64,000 bases of DNA from Bosea sp. PAMC 26642 (GTDB lineage Bacteria > Pseudomonadota > Alphaproteobacteria > Rhizobiales > Beijerinckiaceae), in assembly GCF_001562255.1 (NCBI RefSeq), contig NZ_CP014301.1, forward strand, positions 558,001-622,000, given 5' to 3'. Shown here piece after piece: positions 9,147 to 16,747 of this stretch. The notes below the pieces were generated by a model. The model had not been told where the DNA came from. It saw nothing but the letters and a program-made list of their open reading frames with translations, and did no database searches. Made by a program: the position numbers and the translations under genes. The first letter of the stretch is position 1; each line of letters starts with the position of its first letter.

Positions 9147-9222
9147 GCCCAGATAGCTCAGTTGGTAGAGCATGCGACTGAAAATCGCAGTGTCGCTGGT
9201 TCGATTCCAGCTCTGGGCACCA
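9147..9222 (+). tRNA. tRNA-Phe(GAA)
   Basis: A 76-nt cloverleaf with perfect acceptor pairing GCCCAGA/TCTGGGC and encoded ACCA. The anticodon stem TGCGA/TCGCA encloses loop CTGAAAA with anticodon GAA. D arm GCTC/GAGC and T arm with TTCGATTC are intact. It lies 115 bp after yacG. I see no duplicate of its 3' end elsewhere in the window, so it is not marked as an integration site here. Confidence 0.96.
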
Positions 9223-9377
9223 TTTCCCTCATCCAACATCTTGATTTGATTGATGAATTTAGGACGTCGAGAAGCGCTGACCTAGCCAGCGCCCTAGTCC
9301 GGAAAGCGGTTGCCAGCGACCGCCCGCACATCGCCGTGGATGGGTTTGACAAATTGTCCCAGCCCTCCTTTACGCGT

Positions 9378-9402
9378 GGAACGATTCCCCAAGGTCATCG
9401 TT
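9378..9402 (+). promoter_or_regulatory. Sigma-EcfG-type promoter
   Basis: GGAAC at 9378-9382 and CGTT at 9399-9402, spaced by 16 nt, match the alphaproteobacterial general-stress sigma factor consensus (GGAAC-N16/18-CGTT). It lies 28 bp before the ATG at 9431, so the transcript would have a short leader. Confidence 0.6.
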
Positions 9403-9430
9403 GAGACTCGCGTGAGTTGTGGAGTTGGTC

Positions 9431-9958
9431 ATGCGCGAGCATCGGATGTTGCGGTCGGGCCCATCGTCCGACGTTGCGAAGAGCCCTCTTCCGCGGCGCA
9501 ACGATGAGCGCCAGGGCGCCCTCGATCTCGCTCCGCCAGCGTCGACAGCGTCAGATAAGATCGAGCGCCTCTCTGCAGAGAACACCAAGCTCAAGATGCA
9601 GGTGCCGCTAGTCGAAGGGCAGGTGCCCAAGATTGAGAGCACCACATACCGCTCCTACAACCCCGTCCATGGCTGGTTGGATAAGGTCGACGTCATCGCC
9701 GAGCAGGCGGCATGGTTCGCGAAGCAACTCGCCGAGGTGACAGCTATCCGGACCACCGGTGCGCCCGACGAGACGGACGCCGAGGCGGTCAACACGCACA
9801 TCGCCATGGTCGCCGAGGAGGCCGACTCTCTGATCACGGCCCTGATCAAGGATGCTGAGGCCCACGACCTCGAGGCCAGCGGGCCGTGGATAAAAATCCC
9901 GCTCGTCGAGTGCCAGAAATTCGAAGCGCCATCCCGAGACAGTGAATCCGACCAATAA
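9431..9958 (+). CDS. Hypothetical protein, probable general-stress gene
   Basis: A 175-residue soluble protein with no family I recognise. Residues ~40-75 (DKIERLSAENTKLKMQV) have heptad spacing and may form a coiled coil; residues ~85-150 are acidic and probably helical. GGAG stands 6 nt before the ATG at 9431; an in-frame GTG at 9419 is less well placed. The sigma-EcfG-type promoter just upstream supports a real, stress-induced gene. The opposite strand also has open frames here, so coding is likely but not certain. Confidence 0.55.
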   Translation: MREHRMLRSGPSSDVAKSPLPRRNDERQGALDLAPPASTASDKIERLSAENTKLKMQVPLVEGQVPKIESTTYRSYNPVHGWLDKVDVIAEQAAWFAKQLAEVTAIRTTGAPDETDAEAVNTHIAMVAEEADSLITALIKDAEAHDLEASGPWIKIPLVECQKFEAPSRDSESDQ

Positions 9959-10231
9959 GGCTTCTGTCCGCGTGACGTTGCGGAACTGGTCATGTTAGCG
10001 CAGGCCAAGCTTACCGACCTCGAGTCGCCCCTCCCGATTCCGCTGATGGGCTCGGCCAAGATCAGCCTACAGTTCACACCTTAGCGCCCTGGCATCCCCC
10101 GCCGGGGCGTACTGTCTGGGGCTCAGCTGGCGGCGGCAAGAAAGCATCCTCGGCGAGCCGTAGCGGGGATAGGCGGAAGCGGGTGGTTTCGTCTCCCTCA
10201 CAGGCGCTCTTGAAGTTGGCCTTGGGCGGGC

Positions 10232-10576
10232 TCACCAGATGTATTCGGCCGGTGCCTTACGAGGACCCAGAGGAATTCGCCTTTGAATCTTGTCGGCTAC
10301 GCTGCCCGATTGTGGGAAGCATGTGACGGTTTGACCCCTTGTCGTGCAAGTTGTCGGTCTTTCTTCTGCGGCCTCGACGATCGTTTCTGAACTTGCCAGA
10401 CCTTCCTCAGCGGACACCGCGTTTGTGGGCTCGACGATCGTTGCTGAACCTGGCAGACCGGCCTCCACGGACACAGCGTCTGCGGTCACAGGGACATTGT
10501 CTGCTGCGCACGCGGATAACATCGCGCACAAGCCGAACAGCAGTGCAGACGGCGACAATCGACAGAGATATCCCAT
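10232..10576 (-). CDS. Small lipoprotein, unknown function
   Basis: A 114-residue precursor with a lipoprotein signal: hydrophobic residues ~8-22 and lipobox LSAC (Cys near 24). The mature part is low in complexity (VSVEAGLPGSATIVEP and VSAEEGLASSETIVEA are an imperfect internal repeat) and ends with a Cys-x5-7-Cys segment and a basic tail. AAGG lies 8 nt before the ATG at 10576. It starts a cluster of small exported proteins that runs to 13.7 kb. Confidence 0.6.
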   Translation of the reverse strand: MGYLCRLSPSALLFGLCAMLSACAADNVPVTADAVSVEAGLPGSATIVEPTNAVSAEEGLASSETIVEAAEERPTTCTTRGQTVTCFPQSGSVADKIQRRIPLGPRKAPAEYIW

Positions 10577-10775
10577 AGATTGTACCTTACCTACTTGAAT
10601 GAACGCGCGGAACCCAGCCCGTGCGGCACAGTAGAAACATCGCGCGACTGGAGCCAGTCTAGTTGGCTGCGATCCTACTGATATTTGCGATGAAGGTATG
10701 GGTGGTAAACCTACGCCATGTTTATCTGCCGAGCCGCCTAACATCTCGTGCTGTTATGAACCGAAGCGCAACCGG

Positions 10776-11177
10776 TCAGTAGCGGCGACCGCGACCGGCA
10801 GGGCGCAGCGGCCGGCAGCCGCTCCTGTTGCAACTGCTTTCCCATACCGCCCCGGTCCTGGTGTCGATGCAGCGGCTCCGGTTGCATTCAAAGCCACCAC
10901 CGCCACCGCCATAGCCTCCACCACCACCACGCCTGCCGTCGTCCCAGCCGCGTCCACCTCCTCGTGGCGCCGGGCCGGGGCCATATGCCGGACCGGAATT
11001 GCGGGCGTCGTAACCAGGCCCGCTGCTGCCTCCGCCATACGGTCCGTACTGCACAGTGCCGATAGGCGCATCGAGCGGCACACCAGTCAGGGCGTGCTGC
11101 ATCGGCATCGCAATGGCCGTGGAGCTCAATGCGCCAACGAACAGAGCCGCCGACAATATCGCGTTGTTGAATCTCAT
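10776..11177 (-). CDS. Secreted Gly-rich protein with paired CNRS motifs
   Basis: A 133-residue precursor. Residues 1-23 form a Sec signal ending around AIAMP. Residues ~45-95 are Gly/Pro-rich with a long run of glycines. The C-terminus has two related cysteine motifs, CNRSRC and CNRSGC, 17 residues apart, probably disulfide-bonded in the periplasm. GGAGGAGAG precedes the ATG at 11177. Function unknown. Confidence 0.6.
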   Translation of the reverse strand: MRFNNAILSAALFVGALSSTAIAMPMQHALTGVPLDAPIGTVQYGPYGGGSSGPGYDARNSGPAYGPGPAPRGGGRGWDDGRRGGGGGYGGGGGGFECNRSRCIDTRTGAVWESSCNRSGCRPLRPAGRGRRY

Positions 11178-11390
11178 CGGGTACTCTCCTCCGCTCATGC
11201 GCAGGAATGATAACGTGCGGCGGGATGAATAGGTCCTGAATCGTCGGATATCGTGCTGTCAGTCATACGGGGCTGTGGCTGCAATGGTCTCGCAACAGTC
11301 CATCACCATGCGCGCTTGAACATTCCTCGGCTCGCGGCGTTGAATGGACGCTCGGACTGAAGCCGCAATGGCTGGCTCATGGGGGTCCCG

Positions 11391-11846
11391 ATGGCGACGC
11401 GCCGAATCCTGCCGATATCGTCTTTCCTGATGACCCTTCTTTTTGCTTTGCCGGCAGTCGCGCAGTTGTCTGGCGTGCCCGGCGACGGGCCGCTCACGCC
11501 CGGCGGCCCCAGGCGCGGAATCGGGCCGCCCTCGCTGAGCGATAATGTGCCCGACCTTCGGCTGCGCCCCGACAGCGGCAGATCGGGACTTCAGGTGCCG
11601 ATCTATGGCGGTGGCGGGCAGGTGCCAATTTATCGCAGTGGCGGGTATGGCAGGTCACGGACGCCTGGCAACGCCGAATTCGGGGCCGGGTATGAGGCCG
11701 AGACTATTCCTGCGGCCAGAAGAGCCGGCCGTCATTGCCGGGCACCGCGCAGGGTCTGCGTTCTTGCAACGCCGGCTTTCGTCGGAAGCGGCTGTTCGTG
11801 CCGGTTGCCGGGCGGCGGCCGCGTGCGCGGTCGCGTTGCACCCTGA
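11391..11846 (+). CDS. Secreted protein with Cys-rich C-terminal motif
   Basis: A 151-residue precursor with an N-terminal signal (residues 1-25, ending PAVAQ). A Gly/Pro-rich middle holds two related VPIY units. The C-terminus CRAPRRVC-x9-GSGCSC-x-LPGG-x2-RG has the same layout as the end of the protein at 12916-13215, so the two form a small local family. A GGGGGT stretch lies 5 nt before the ATG at 11391; an ATG at 11379 is also in frame. No known function. Confidence 0.55.
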   Translation: MATRRILPISSFLMTLLFALPAVAQLSGVPGDGPLTPGGPRRGIGPPSLSDNVPDLRLRPDSGRSGLQVPIYGGGGQVPIYRSGGYGRSRTPGNAEFGAGYEAETIPAARRAGRHCRAPRRVCVLATPAFVGSGCSCRLPGGGRVRGRVAP

Positions 11847-11890
11847 GTTCGGGCACCACAATTCGAACGGAGCATCCGGCAGGACACAAA

Positions 11891-11919
11891 GCGACCCGGC
11901 ACCATCCGTGCCGGGTCGC
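11891..11919 (-). terminator. Hairpin terminator for the gene at 11930-12304
   Basis: GCGACCCGGCA and TGCCGGGTCGC are perfect 11-bp inverted arms around a 7-nt loop. On the minus strand the stem is followed by TTTGTG, and it lies 11 bp after the stop of the minus-strand gene. Confidence 0.75.
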
Positions 11920-11929
11920 CTTGGCCGGT

Positions 11930-12304
11930 TCAGCCCGTGCGCTTGGTCACGAGAGTCAGTGCGCCATTCTCGTTCATCTGCGCCATCAGCACATGCGTCG
12001 CCGACAGGCCCTTGGACTGCAGCGCCGACTTCAGCATCAGGTTGGCATCCACGGCGGTCCTGAGCCTTTGCAGCTGTTCATCGCCGCGCTGGGCGACGAC
12101 CTGGGTAATCTGCGTCTGCGTCTCCTCCGGCAACTCGGTGATGTCGACGACATCGACGGACTGGATTGCCGGCGGAGCCGAAGGGACCTGGGGCGCCGCG
12201 GCAGGGGCGCGGGGCTGGCCCGGCGCCGCAGACGGGGTCTGGGCGTTGGCGGCCATCGCGAAGGCGAGAGCGGAGCCGGCCGCGAGGATCGTGATCATGC
12301 GCAT
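11930..12304 (-). CDS. Secreted helical protein, unknown function
   Basis: A 124-residue precursor starting MRMITILAAGSALAFAMAANA, a clear Sec signal with cleavage after ANA. A Pro/Ala-rich linker follows (residues ~23-45), then a helical domain with ELPEETQTQITQVVAQRGDEQ and a conserved-looking NLMLKSALQSKG. GGAAGG is upstream of the ATG at 12304, and a strong hairpin terminator follows the gene. It is probably periplasmic. Family not recognised. Confidence 0.6.
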   Translation of the reverse strand: MRMITILAAGSALAFAMAANAQTPSAAPGQPRAPAAAPQVPSAPPAIQSVDVVDITELPEETQTQITQVVAQRGDEQLQRLRTAVDANLMLKSALQSKGLSATHVLMAQMNENGALTLVTKRTG

Positions 12305-12429
12305 GGAGTATCCTTCCATCGGTTTGCGGATGCTCGCGCAGTTCACAGGGGTAATGCGGTCTCAGCCTGAAGATCGCCGGGTCATTCCGTGACGATGTCG
12401 CGGCGGGAATGAGATTCCGGCGTGCCGCC

Positions 12430-12639
12430 TCACTGGATCGGCTGGTGTTTCGCCTGTTCGGTGCTGGCGGCCATGATCATCGCCTCCAGCACCGCCATGA
12501 TCTCCGGCGCCAGATGCAGTTCGAGGTCGTGCCCGCCCTCCAGTTCGAACCCGATCGCCGCCGAGATCGAATTGTCGGCGCTGACCGTGACGTGCTTCAC
12601 CTTGAGCACTGCGGCAACGACGGTGGCTTTCTCGGACAT
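12430..12639 (-). CDS. Small hypothetical cytoplasmic protein
   Basis: 69 residues starting MSEKATVVAAVLKVKHVTVSA, with alternating beta-type residues and then a helix (LAPEIMAVLEAMIMAAS). No signal peptide or membrane segment. GGAG stands 8-9 nt before the ATG at 12639. It is not recognised, but composition and ribosome site suggest a real gene. Confidence 0.5.
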   Translation of the reverse strand: MSEKATVVAAVLKVKHVTVSADNSISAAIGFELEGGHDLELHLAPEIMAVLEAMIMAASTEQAKHQPIQ

Positions 12640-12915
12640 CTTCGCTTCTCCTGTAGCCGTTGTCACGATCATGAAGCAGACATCTTTGGCGCCAATGCGG
12701 AACTGCAACAGACCGGCGTCATTGGACCAAAGGCCGGGAACGCGTCGTTCCGTATCCTAAGGTTCTGACAACCTGAGGTGAACTTCGCTTTCGGATCGCT
12801 GCTGGCGTCCGTTGCCGTCTTGCAAAAGCCGGACGGCAGGCAACTTTTGGCGTCATCGCCCGTTCATCTGCACCATGCGATCCATCAGTGGAACGACATA
12901 TCGGAAGGATTGATC

Positions 12916-13215
12916 ATGTCTCGACTCATCAGCTTTGCCACCATCGCCGGAGCCTTGATGCTCGCCGGCACGGCCAGTGCCCAGTATTACGAGCCCTATC
13001 GCGGCCGTGGCGAATACCGCGAGGATTACCGGCGCGGGCCCCCGCGCGGTTATGACGACGACCGCTACGAGCGCCGCTCCTACCGTCCTGCGCGGCGCTT
13101 CAGCAGCATGTGCGTGACCTCGCGCGGAACCTGCGAGACGGCTCCGCAGCCATACGGCACCGGCTGCCGCTGCCACATCGAGGGCTTCGGTCCCAAGCGC
13201 GGCGCCATCCAATGA
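12916..13215 (+). CDS. Secreted Tyr/Arg-rich protein with Cys-rich C-terminal motif
   Basis: A 99-residue precursor with a signal ending GTASA-QYYEP (residue ~22). The middle is rich in Tyr, Arg and Asp (RGRGEYREDYRRGPPRG). The end, CVTSRGTC-x7-GTGCRCH-x3-G-x2-RGAI, repeats the C-x5/6-C ... G-x-GC-x-C layout of the protein at 11391. AAGGA precedes the ATG. A stable hairpin follows the stop. Periplasmic or cell-surface; function unknown. Confidence 0.6.
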   Translation: MSRLISFATIAGALMLAGTASAQYYEPYRGRGEYREDYRRGPPRGYDDDRYERRSYRPARRFSSMCVTSRGTCETAPQPYGTGCRCHIEGFGPKRGAIQ

Positions 13216-13220
13216 CCCCA

Positions 13221-13253
13221 CCCCGCTGCGGTCCTTGGAGGACCGCGGCGGGG
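13221..13253 (+). terminator. Hairpin after the gene at 12916-13215
   Basis: Two 14-nt arms, CCCCGCTGCGGTCC and GGACCGCGGCGGGG, pair with one G-T wobble around a 5-nt loop. It starts 6 bp after the stop codon. The T-run after it is short (GGTTTG), so it may work with weaker efficiency. Confidence 0.65.
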
Positions 13254-13371
13254 CAGGTTTGATGTTGCTCGTGCTGATTCCGCGCGTTTCCGGCCGCTCC
13301 GCCCTTGTCAACGCGCTGGCGCGGCGATCAAATGCGATGGGTCGAGGCGACGATGTCGGCGGGGGCGGAAC

Positions 13372-13713
13372 ATGGCCAAGAGATTCGAGATTGCGACGTT
13401 AGCCGTTCTCGCGGCCGTGGCGCTGTCGTGCGGCTCGGGCCTGGCTCAGCAACTCATGCCGCCGGCGGTGGTGACCGTCTCGAATGCCCGAACCGTCCCG
13501 CTGACCTCGCTCGAGATCGCAACGCCCGATGAGCCGCGCCGCGTGGTGGCGAGCCTCGCCCGTCCGTTGGCGCCGGGGGGCACCGTGGGGCTGCGGCTGA
13601 ACCGGCCGGCGGGCTGCAGCTACAAGGTTCAGGCACATTTCGACGACACGACTCGCAGCGAACCGGTGCCGATGGATCTCTGCAAGGACAAGATCATCCG
13701 CCTGACCGAGTGA
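13372..13713 (+). CDS. Secreted small protein, unknown function
   Basis: A 113-residue precursor with signal residues 1-25 ending SGLAQ. The mature part is beta-rich (VVTVSNARTVPLTSLEIA, LAPGGTVGLRLNRPAGC) and ends MDLCKDKIIRLTE; two cysteines, one in AGCSY and one in DLCKD, could pair. Similar short exported proteins occur in many Hyphomicrobiales, but I know no function. ATG at 13372 follows GGGGGCGGAA. Confidence 0.65.
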   Translation: MAKRFEIATLAVLAAVALSCGSGLAQQLMPPAVVTVSNARTVPLTSLEIATPDEPRRVVASLARPLAPGGTVGLRLNRPAGCSYKVQAHFDDTTRSEPVPMDLCKDKIIRLTE

Positions 13714-13830
13714 CGGCGCGATCATCGCGGTAAGATGTTGCAGTTGCGCCACTGCATCCCATTCAATTGTGCGCCGCTTCTTTTTTCGAAGAACGTTGCA
13801 AAAAAAGCGCGCTCGCCACGAAATTGACAC

Positions 13831-14067
13831 ATGTGTTTAGCCTTCTTAGGCATGAGCTGGATTTTGGGATTTCACATCGCCTGTCTGTTCATCGTTTTCG
13901 GTTTGGCCCGTTGGGCCCCCGAAATGGACGATGACGGACGAATCGTAGGCCCCTGGCAGAGCGTCAATAAATTCGCATCGACGCACCGCCGCCGTTTCGA
14001 GGAGGCGCGCCGCGAAATGAGCCGCCGTCGCCTCGAGACCATGGGCCGCAGGCCGGTTCTGCGCTGA
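13831..14067 (+). CDS. Putative small membrane-anchored protein
   Basis: 78 residues with one hydrophobic segment (ILGFHIACLFIVFGLARW, residues ~11-28) and a long basic tail (THRRRFEEARREMSRRRLE). A second ATG at 13852 is also possible; neither has a strong ribosome site. It is the last chromosomal gene before the tRNA-Ser at which the element starts. Coding is uncertain. Confidence 0.4.
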   Translation: MCLAFLGMSWILGFHIACLFIVFGLARWAPEMDDDGRIVGPWQSVNKFASTHRRRFEEARREMSRRRLETMGRRPVLR

Positions 14068-14289
14068 ACATCGGTTCGGTACTGAACGGCCGCCTCGCTC
14101 GATCCGAGGCGCGATCTGTCACGGCTATATTTGTCATGGTCGCTTGTCGCGCAATCTGATGCGGCCTCGCAGGGGACCGCGCTGCCACGCGCTCGACTTC
14201 CGTCGTCATGCCTGCCGTCGCAGAGAACGGCAAAACCATCGCACGATGGGTTGTCAACACGCATGCTGATCGGGCATAGAGCATCCAAC

Positions 14290-14380
14290 GGAGACGTGGC
14301 CGAGAGGCTGAAGGCACTCGTTTGCTAAATGAGCATACCCCACAAGGGTATCGAGGGTTCGAATCCCTCCGTCTCCGCCA
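14290..14380 (+). tRNA. tRNA-Ser(GCT), integration target
   Basis: A 91-nt class II tRNA with a long variable arm. Acceptor GGAGACG/CGTCTCC is perfect, followed by GCCA. The loop around TTTGCTAAA contains anticodon GCT. Its last 14 nt are part of the 17-bp core repeated at 44,763, so the inserted element restores the complete gene on its left side. Confidence 0.96.
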
Positions 14381-14383
14381 CTT
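14367..14383. repeat. attL core, direct repeat of attR
   Basis: The 17-bp CTCCGTCTCCGCCACTT covers the 3' end of tRNA-Ser (acceptor strand plus CCA) and three further bases. It is identical to 44763-44779. Confidence 0.9.
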
Positions 14384-14390
14384 GCCCCAA

Positions 14391-14702
14391 TTAACCGCCT
14401 GAAATAGCTAAAGTTTCTGACGGGGCAGGGCGGTCTACCCCACCATTTACCCCACCATGTCGCGCCGGCTGCTTGTTCGACGGCACTGCTGCTGTAGACG
14501 CCTTCCCGATTCGTCCGTTGATGACTGGAACGGATCGCCAGTCGAAATACTCGCCCCAGCCCGAGCCGTGCCGCCGATAGATCCGAACCTTGAAGCGCTG
14601 CTCCAGGCGCCCTTCCATGATTCGCAACTCGCCCGTGGGAAACCACAGCCCGAGAGCGTCGGGGAAGGTCTGGCGTCTCTGGTTCCACCGCCCGGCGCTC
14701 AT
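14391..14702 (-). CDS. Hypothetical element protein
   Basis: 103 residues. The core (LGLWFPTGELRIMEGRLEQRFKV, then WGEYFDWRSVPV) looks like a small folded domain; the C-terminal ~25 residues run across the integrase arm motifs. Its ATG overlaps the stop of the upstream gene (ATGA), so it is the last gene of the leftward operon. Not recognised. Confidence 0.55.
   Translation of the reverse strand: MSAGRWNQRRQTFPDALGLWFPTGELRIMEGRLEQRFKVRIYRRHGSGWGEYFDWRSVPVINGRIGKASTAAVPSNKQPARHGGVNGGVDRPAPSETLAISGG
14436..14457. repeat. Paired arm-type motif, left end
   Basis: TACCCCACCA occurs at 14436-14445 and again at 14448-14457, i.e. 12 bp start to start. The same pair in the same orientation and with the same spacing is found at 44623-44644 next to the integrase. 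Such paired direct repeats beside att cores are typical integrase arm-binding sites; binding is inferred. Confidence 0.6.
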
Positions 14703-15067
14703 AGCGGGTCGCGCCCCAGCGACATCTGCTCGTCATAGCCAGATTGGTCGGCAAGGCCGTTGTCGTCAGGCTCGCCTTCGTCATCGCACTGCGCGCCTTC
14801 GTCTTCGGATGAAGGCTCCAAATCGCAGTCACCGTCGAGCGCATCGACGACGCCGATCAGCGACGCGATGACCATGTCGAGCCGGGTCCGAAAGTGCCTG
14901 ATGCCTTCGGATCGGACAGCGAGGCGCCGGGCGATCAGCTCCAGCATGTCGCGCACATCGCGGCGCTCGGCTTGGCTCAATGGCTCAAGCAGGCCGTCCA
15001 GTTCGCCATGGACCAGCGGGCCGAGATACCGGCCGGCGGCGGCTCGTTCGAAACCAGCTATGCTCAT
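14699..15067 (-). CDS. Hypothetical element protein with acidic tail
   Basis: 122 residues: a helical region (LEPLSQAERRDVRDMLELIARRLAVR, about residues 27-52) followed by a very acidic tail (EPSSEDEGAQCDDEGEPDD). The start at 15067 overlaps the stop of the upstream gene. A short helical plus acidic layout suggests a protein-protein or DNA-mimic role, but that is a guess. Confidence 0.55.
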   Translation of the reverse strand: MSIAGFERAAAGRYLGPLVHGELDGLLEPLSQAERRDVRDMLELIARRLAVRSEGIRHFRTRLDMVIASLIGVVDALDGDCDLEPSSEDEGAQCDDEGEPDDNGLADQSGYDEQMSLGRDPL

Positions 15068-15240
15068 GACCGGCGCTCCAGAGGGATGACGCGCCGGCCG
15101 ATCAGCAACTCGCCATCGACATAGACGACCGGCAGGTGGCCGTAGAAGCCGAAGGTCGGGAGCGTGACGGGCTTGACGCGGTAAGTGGTACGCGCTGGCC
15201 GGCCCTTGCCCTGGCGAGCGGAGATGCGAACCGGGCTCAT
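15064..15240 (-). CDS. Small hypothetical element protein
   Basis: 58 residues, basic in the first half (RISARQGKGRPARTTYRVK) and beta-rich in the second (LPTFGFYGHLPVVYVDGELL). It overlaps both neighbours by 4 bp (ATGA at each end), which supports real translation inside the operon. Function unknown. Confidence 0.55.
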   Translation of the reverse strand: MSPVRISARQGKGRPARTTYRVKPVTLPTFGFYGHLPVVYVDGELLIGRRVIPLERRS

Positions 15241-15926
15241 GACGTGGCACCGAGAACGCGCTCGGCCGAGGCGGCGAGCTTGGGGCCGAAGACGTGCGGA
15301 ACCCAATTGCGGCCGTTCTCCATCGTGGCTGCGGTCGTGAACGCACGAGCCTGAATCAACAGCCCGGCCGGCGACGAAGCCTCGATCGCAAAGATGGCTT
15401 TCGCGGCATCCTCGACCTCGCGCATGATCCAGTGGCGGGCCGTGCAAGCGTCGGTGTAGCCGCTGGCCTTCCTCGCGGTATCCATCCCGGCGACGTATGC
15501 TGCGCGGTCAGCCAGCAGCTTGCGCGTCGCCTCTTCGTTTCGGCGAGCGACTTTGCCAACCAAGCCCGCATAGATCTCGGCCTCGTGCGTCAGATGGCGT
15601 TCGGTGAGAAGCCAGCGGCCGTCCTGAACGGCCTCATGGTCAATGCCGCGCTCGCGTTCGGTGTGCCCCTGATACTGGTAGCGGCTATCGACGATCAGGC
15701 CTTCGGGAACCGGCGGCGCTAGCGCCTGGGCACGTGCAAGCGCCGATCGGTAGTCGTCGTCTGCCTCGACGAAACGAGCCTCGGCACGCTCCATCTTCTT
15801 GCCGAGCGCAACCAGTTCGGCGTCATCGGGAATCACGGTGCATGCGGCGGGCGGCATTGCCACCGCAGCAGCGGCGGCAGTCGTCGCGCCGATGCGGTTC
15901 AAAAACAGGCGGCGTGTCAGCGGCAT
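15237..15926 (-). CDS. Tat-signal exported helical protein A
   Basis: 229 residues with a twin-arginine leader (TRRLFLNRIGATTAAAAAVA) ending near residue 28. The mature part is helical and rich in Ala, Glu and Arg, with WLLTERHLTHEAEIYAGLVGK in the middle and SPAGLLIQARAF near the end. The latter resembles MEGLIIKAQAL in the next upstream gene, so the two look like distant paralogs. GGAG lies 10-11 nt before the ATG. A Tat leader on an element protein suggests export in a folded state. Function unknown. Confidence 0.6.
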   Translation of the reverse strand: MPLTRRLFLNRIGATTAAAAAVAMPPAACTVIPDDAELVALGKKMERAEARFVEADDDYRSALARAQALAPPVPEGLIVDSRYQYQGHTERERGIDHEAVQDGRWLLTERHLTHEAEIYAGLVGKVARRNEEATRKLLADRAAYVAGMDTARKASGYTDACTARHWIMREVEDAAKAIFAIEASSPAGLLIQARAFTTAATMENGRNWVPHVFGPKLAASAERVLGATS

Positions 15927-15964
15927 TGAAAGAGCACTCCTCTATGAAAGGATTCGTCTGAGGG

Positions 15965-16714
15965 TCAGGCAGCGGCGCTGGCGTGCCGCAGGATCGATGC
16001 GGCGATCTGGCCGTGCCAGTCCGCGCCTCGGCGAGAGAGCCGGTAGAGTTCGTCAACGCGGCCCCAGACCTCCAAGGCCTGCGCCTTGATGATCAGGCCT
16101 TCCATGGTCAGGTCCGGTTGGCCCATGATCAGGCCGACATGAACTTCCAAGGCGGCGGCTGCGGCTGAGTGCGCTTGCCATGAGGCGGTGTAGTTCGATG
16201 CTTCGCTGATGCGCTTCGTCTCAGCCTCGTAGGTGACGGCAAGCGCATGGCACCGCTCATCCTCGGCGAGTTCGGTTTCCCACTCGGCGCGGGTGCGCCC
16301 GTCCACCAGCCCCGCCGTCAGCTTCTTCCCGTTCAGGACACGGCGGGCGCGATTGACCTGAAAGCCGAAGTGGAAGGCGGAGATGAGCCGTCGTGGTTCG
16401 GCCTCGCCCGGTCGCATGAGCGCTCCGCCCCGGAGCCCGCGCTCGATCGGACTGCCGTGCCAGCCGGGGTGACCTGGCTCTGTGATGTCATCGGGGGCCA
16501 AGGGCCACAGCGGTGACCAGTGAGCCTCTGTCACGTCCTGATGCTTCCGTGCGGCGTGATAGTGGTCGGAGAGGGCTGGAAGCTCGCTGGCGAGGCGGAA
16601 CAGTTCCGGATTCTCGGATGCCTTAGCGCCGCCGGCAGCAGTGACGGTCGCGGCAGCCGTCGATGCGGCGGCGAGGCCCAGCAGCATGCGGCGGCGGTCG
16701 AACAGATTGGACAT
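15965..16714 (-). CDS. Tat-signal exported helical protein B
   Basis: 249 residues from MSNLFDRRRMLLGLAAAST, a twin-arginine leader. The mature part is helical, with an aromatic stretch (EAHWSPLWPLAPDD) and a C-terminal MEGLIIKAQALEVWGRVDE block like that of protein A. The start at 16714 has GGAG about 9 nt upstream; an ATG at 16732 is also in frame. Probably periplasmic. Its place between the S24-like gene and protein A suggests a shared role during induction or superinfection, which is inference. Confidence 0.6.
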   Translation of the reverse strand: MSNLFDRRRMLLGLAAASTAAATVTAAGGAKASENPELFRLASELPALSDHYHAARKHQDVTEAHWSPLWPLAPDDITEPGHPGWHGSPIERGLRGGALMRPGEAEPRRLISAFHFGFQVNRARRVLNGKKLTAGLVDGRTRAEWETELAEDERCHALAVTYEAETKRISEASNYTASWQAHSAAAAALEVHVGLIMGQPDLTMEGLIIKAQALEVWGRVDELYRLSRRGADWHGQIAASILRHASAAA

Positions 16715-16747
16715 TGGGGCACTCCATTCCAAAGGGAGAGGTCGGGT

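Noticed and set aside
9147..10100. tRNA-Phe as a possible second integration site
   Set aside because: No repeat of its 3' end and no integrase nearby in the window.
10900..10980. Short-period CCACCG-type repeat that could be taken for a CRISPR or satellite
   Set aside because: It is the coding sequence of the Gly-rich stretch in the secreted protein on the minus strand.
14254..14844. Minus-strand frame running across tRNA-Ser and attL
   Set aside because: It crosses a tRNA gene and overlaps the better-supported gene 14391-14702.
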